Below, piece by piece: positions 10,141-11,343 of a stretch of 11,343 nucleotides of DNA. Position 1 is the stretch's first letter. Every line of letters begins with the position of its first letter. The notes under the pieces were generated by a model. It saw only the letters and a program-made list of their open reading frames with translations, did no database searches and was not told the DNA's origin. The stretch spans positions 1-11,343 of the forward strand of contig JAJZBP010000049.1 of NCBI GenBank assembly GCA_021798855.1. The letters are read 5' to 3'. This DNA is from Bacillota bacterium (GTDB lineage: Bacteria > Bacillota > Sulfobacillia > JAJZIM01 > JAJZBP01). The translations under genes were made by a program, and so were the position numbers.

Positions 10141-11343
10141 ATGGAACTGGTGGTTCAGAAATTTGGCGGAAGTTCCGTGGCCGACCCCGGGAAGCTCAAA
10201 GGGGTGGCCCGCCGAGTCGCCGAGAGCTGCGGACCTGACCGTAAAATCGTGGTGGTGCTTTCGGCCATGGGAGACACCACCGATCACCTCCTGGACCTGA
10301 CGGCGGCCGTCACCCAGCGACCGTCCCCGCGGGAGATCGATATGCTGCTCTCCACGGGGGAGCAGATGTCGGTGGCACTGATGAGTATGGCCCTGGGGGA
10401 GTTGGGCGTGGACGCGATTTCCTACACGGGTTGGCAGGCTGGGATCCACACCGACGGGGCGCACCGCAAGGCCAGGATCGACGGCATCGACCCGAAGAGA
10501 ATCAACCGGGACTTGGAGAACGGGCGGGTGGTGGTGGTTGCCGGTTTCCAGGGGATCAACTCCCAAAAGGAAATAACCACGTTGGGCCGGGGCGGGTCGG
10601 ACGTCAGCGCGGTGGCTCTGGCGGCGGCCTTGGGGGCTGCGGAATGCGAAATCTACAGTGACGTGAACGGGGTGTACACCGCCGACCCGAGGGTCGTTCC
10701 GCAAGCCAGGAAATTGGACGAGCTTTCCTACGAGGAAATGCTGGAGATGGCCAGCCTCGGCGCCCAGGTGTTGCAGGGGCGAGCGGTGGAATACGCGAAG
10801 CGTCACGGCGTGGTCATCCACGCCCGATCCACCTTCAGCCGGGACCGGGGCACTTTGATCAAGGAGGTGGGGAACCTGCAAAAGGTGCGGGAGGTTACGG
10901 GGGTTGCCTTCGATGCTCAGGCGGCCAAACTTTGCTTGATCGACGTGCCGGACCGTCCCGGCGTTGCCTATCAGGTGTTTCAGGCTCTGGCCAAGGACAA
11001 CATCAACGTTGACATGATCATTCAGAGCGTCAACCGGGAGAACGTAACCGATCTGTGCTTCACCGTCCTGCGCGACGATCTGGCCCTGGCCAAGGAAACG
11101 GCGCAGCGAATGGCGGTGGAACTTTCGGCCAAAGGGGTGATCTGCAAGGAAAACGTGGCCAAGGTTTCGGTGATCGGCGCGGGTATGGCCACCAATCCCG
11201 GGGTGGCGTCCAGGATGTTCGAGGCGTTGGCGAGGGAAAAGATCAACATCGAGATGATCAGCACCTCGGAGATCAAGATCTCCTGCCTGATCCGCTCCTC
11301 CCAGGTGCACCAGGCAGTGCGGGCGATTCACCAGGCATTTCAA
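10141..11343 (+). CDS. lysC: aspartokinase (monofunctional, two ACT domains), 3' partial
   Basis: Phosphorylates L-aspartate, the first step to lysine, threonine and methionine. ATG 10141 follows GAGGGG by 9 bases and starts 27 bases after thrB. 401 codons are open to the window end, which falls on a codon boundary; Bacillus-type LysC has about 408, so only a few residues are missing. Seen: VVQKFGGSSVAD (Lys7), VVVLSAMGDTTD, LLSTGEQMS, GFQGIN, TTLGRGGSDVSAVALA, YSDVNGVYTADPR, SYEEMLEMASLGAQVL, HARSTFS, then two ACT domains (about 263-335 with DVPDRPGVAYQVF; about 340-401 with GAGMATNPGVASRMFEAL and INIEMISTSEIKIS). These bind the feedback amino acids. Which isozyme it is (lysine- or threonine-sensitive) cannot be told from sequence; the operon with hom and thrBC favours supply of threonine. 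The symbol is by family analogy. Confidence 0.96.
   Translation, partial: MELVVQKFGGSSVADPGKLKGVARRVAESCGPDRKIVVVLSAMGDTTDHLLDLTAAVTQRPSPREIDMLLSTGEQMSVALMSMALGELGVDAISYTGWQAGIHTDGAHRKARIDGIDPKRINRDLENGRVVVVAGFQGINSQKEITTLGRGGSDVSAVALAAALGAAECEIYSDVNGVYTADPRVVPQARKLDELSYEEMLEMASLGAQVLQGRAVEYAKRHGVVIHARSTFSRDRGTLIKEVGNLQKVREVTGVAFDAQAAKLCLIDVPDRPGVAYQVFQALAKDNINVDMIIQSVNRENVTDLCFTVLRDDLALAKETAQRMAVELSAKGVICKENVAKVSVIGAGMATNPGVASRMFEALAREKINIEMISTSEIKISCLIRSSQVHQAVRAIHQAFQ
10861..10878 (+). promoter_or_regulatory. candidate internal ribosome binding site for an aspartokinase beta subunit
   Basis: A perfect AAGGAGGT (10861-10868) lies within the gene, 7 bases before an in-frame CTG (10876-10878, codon 246); an in-frame GTG follows at 10885. 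In B. subtilis LysC a shorter beta subunit of 163 residues is made from an internal start at about codon 246, just before the ACT domains. Here the start would be CTG or GTG instead of ATG. The site encodes the ordinary residues Lys-Glu-Val, so chance is possible. Confidence 0.4.

Noticed and set aside
10117..11343. Long minus-strand open frame across the aspartokinase gene
   Set aside because: The plus strand encodes a complete set of aspartokinase motifs in frame; the minus-strand translation is low-complexity and is an antisense shadow.

Overview
The window reads as chromosomal DNA of a fairly GC-rich, endospore-forming Firmicute. The decisive marker is a complete spoIVA, a gene confined to endospore formers, together with promoter sequences of the sporulation sigma-K and sigma-E types. 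High GC, frequent TTG starts and strong Shine-Dalgarno sequences suggest a Desulfotomaculum/Pelotomaculum-like clostridial lineage; that placement is inference, since no rRNA or other taxonomic marker is present.

Region 1 (1-1155): gpsA (glycerol-3-phosphate dehydrogenase), missing only its extreme N-terminus, followed by a small unrecognised 31-codon ORF. Region 2 (1156-3627): about 300 bases of obscure sequence with a long hairpin, then three tandem cysteine-rich paralogues. Each has its own sigma-K-like promoter (AC-N17-C[A/G]TA-N3-TA) and its own intrinsic terminator, so they look like three one-gene units expressed late in the mother cell. They are candidate spore coat or exosporium proteins of no family I recognise. 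Region 3 (3628-4317, minus strand): a secreted CAP/SCP-domain (YkwD-like) protein. Region 4 (4318-6188): an intergenic region with a G-quadruplex-type G tract and a sigma-E-like promoter, then spoIVA, the coat-basement ATPase, and a strong terminator. gpsA and spoIVA are commonly near neighbours in Firmicutes, so the paralogue/CAP block looks like an insertion into or expansion of a sporulation neighbourhood.

Region 5 (6190-11343): the threonine branch of the aspartate pathway, in the order hom - small bridging ORF - thrC - thrB - aspartokinase (the last cut by the window end, lacking probably only a few residues). Aspartokinase and homoserine dehydrogenase supply homoserine, ThrB phosphorylates it and ThrC converts O-phosphohomoserine to threonine. 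The hom leader is about 420 bases long and holds a possible promoter, a dispersed repeat and a terminator-like hairpin with a possible competing pairing (attenuator candidate). A second copy of the same repeat lies between hom and thrC, inside a 78-codon ORF that overlaps both hom and thrC by ATGA. The aspartokinase gene carries a perfect AAGGAGGT at the place where Bacillus LysC has its internal beta-subunit start.

Most interesting points: the sigma-K-driven paralogue array next to spoIVA, the repeat-derived bridging ORF in the threonine operon, the possible hom attenuator, and the candidate internal start in the aspartokinase gene.
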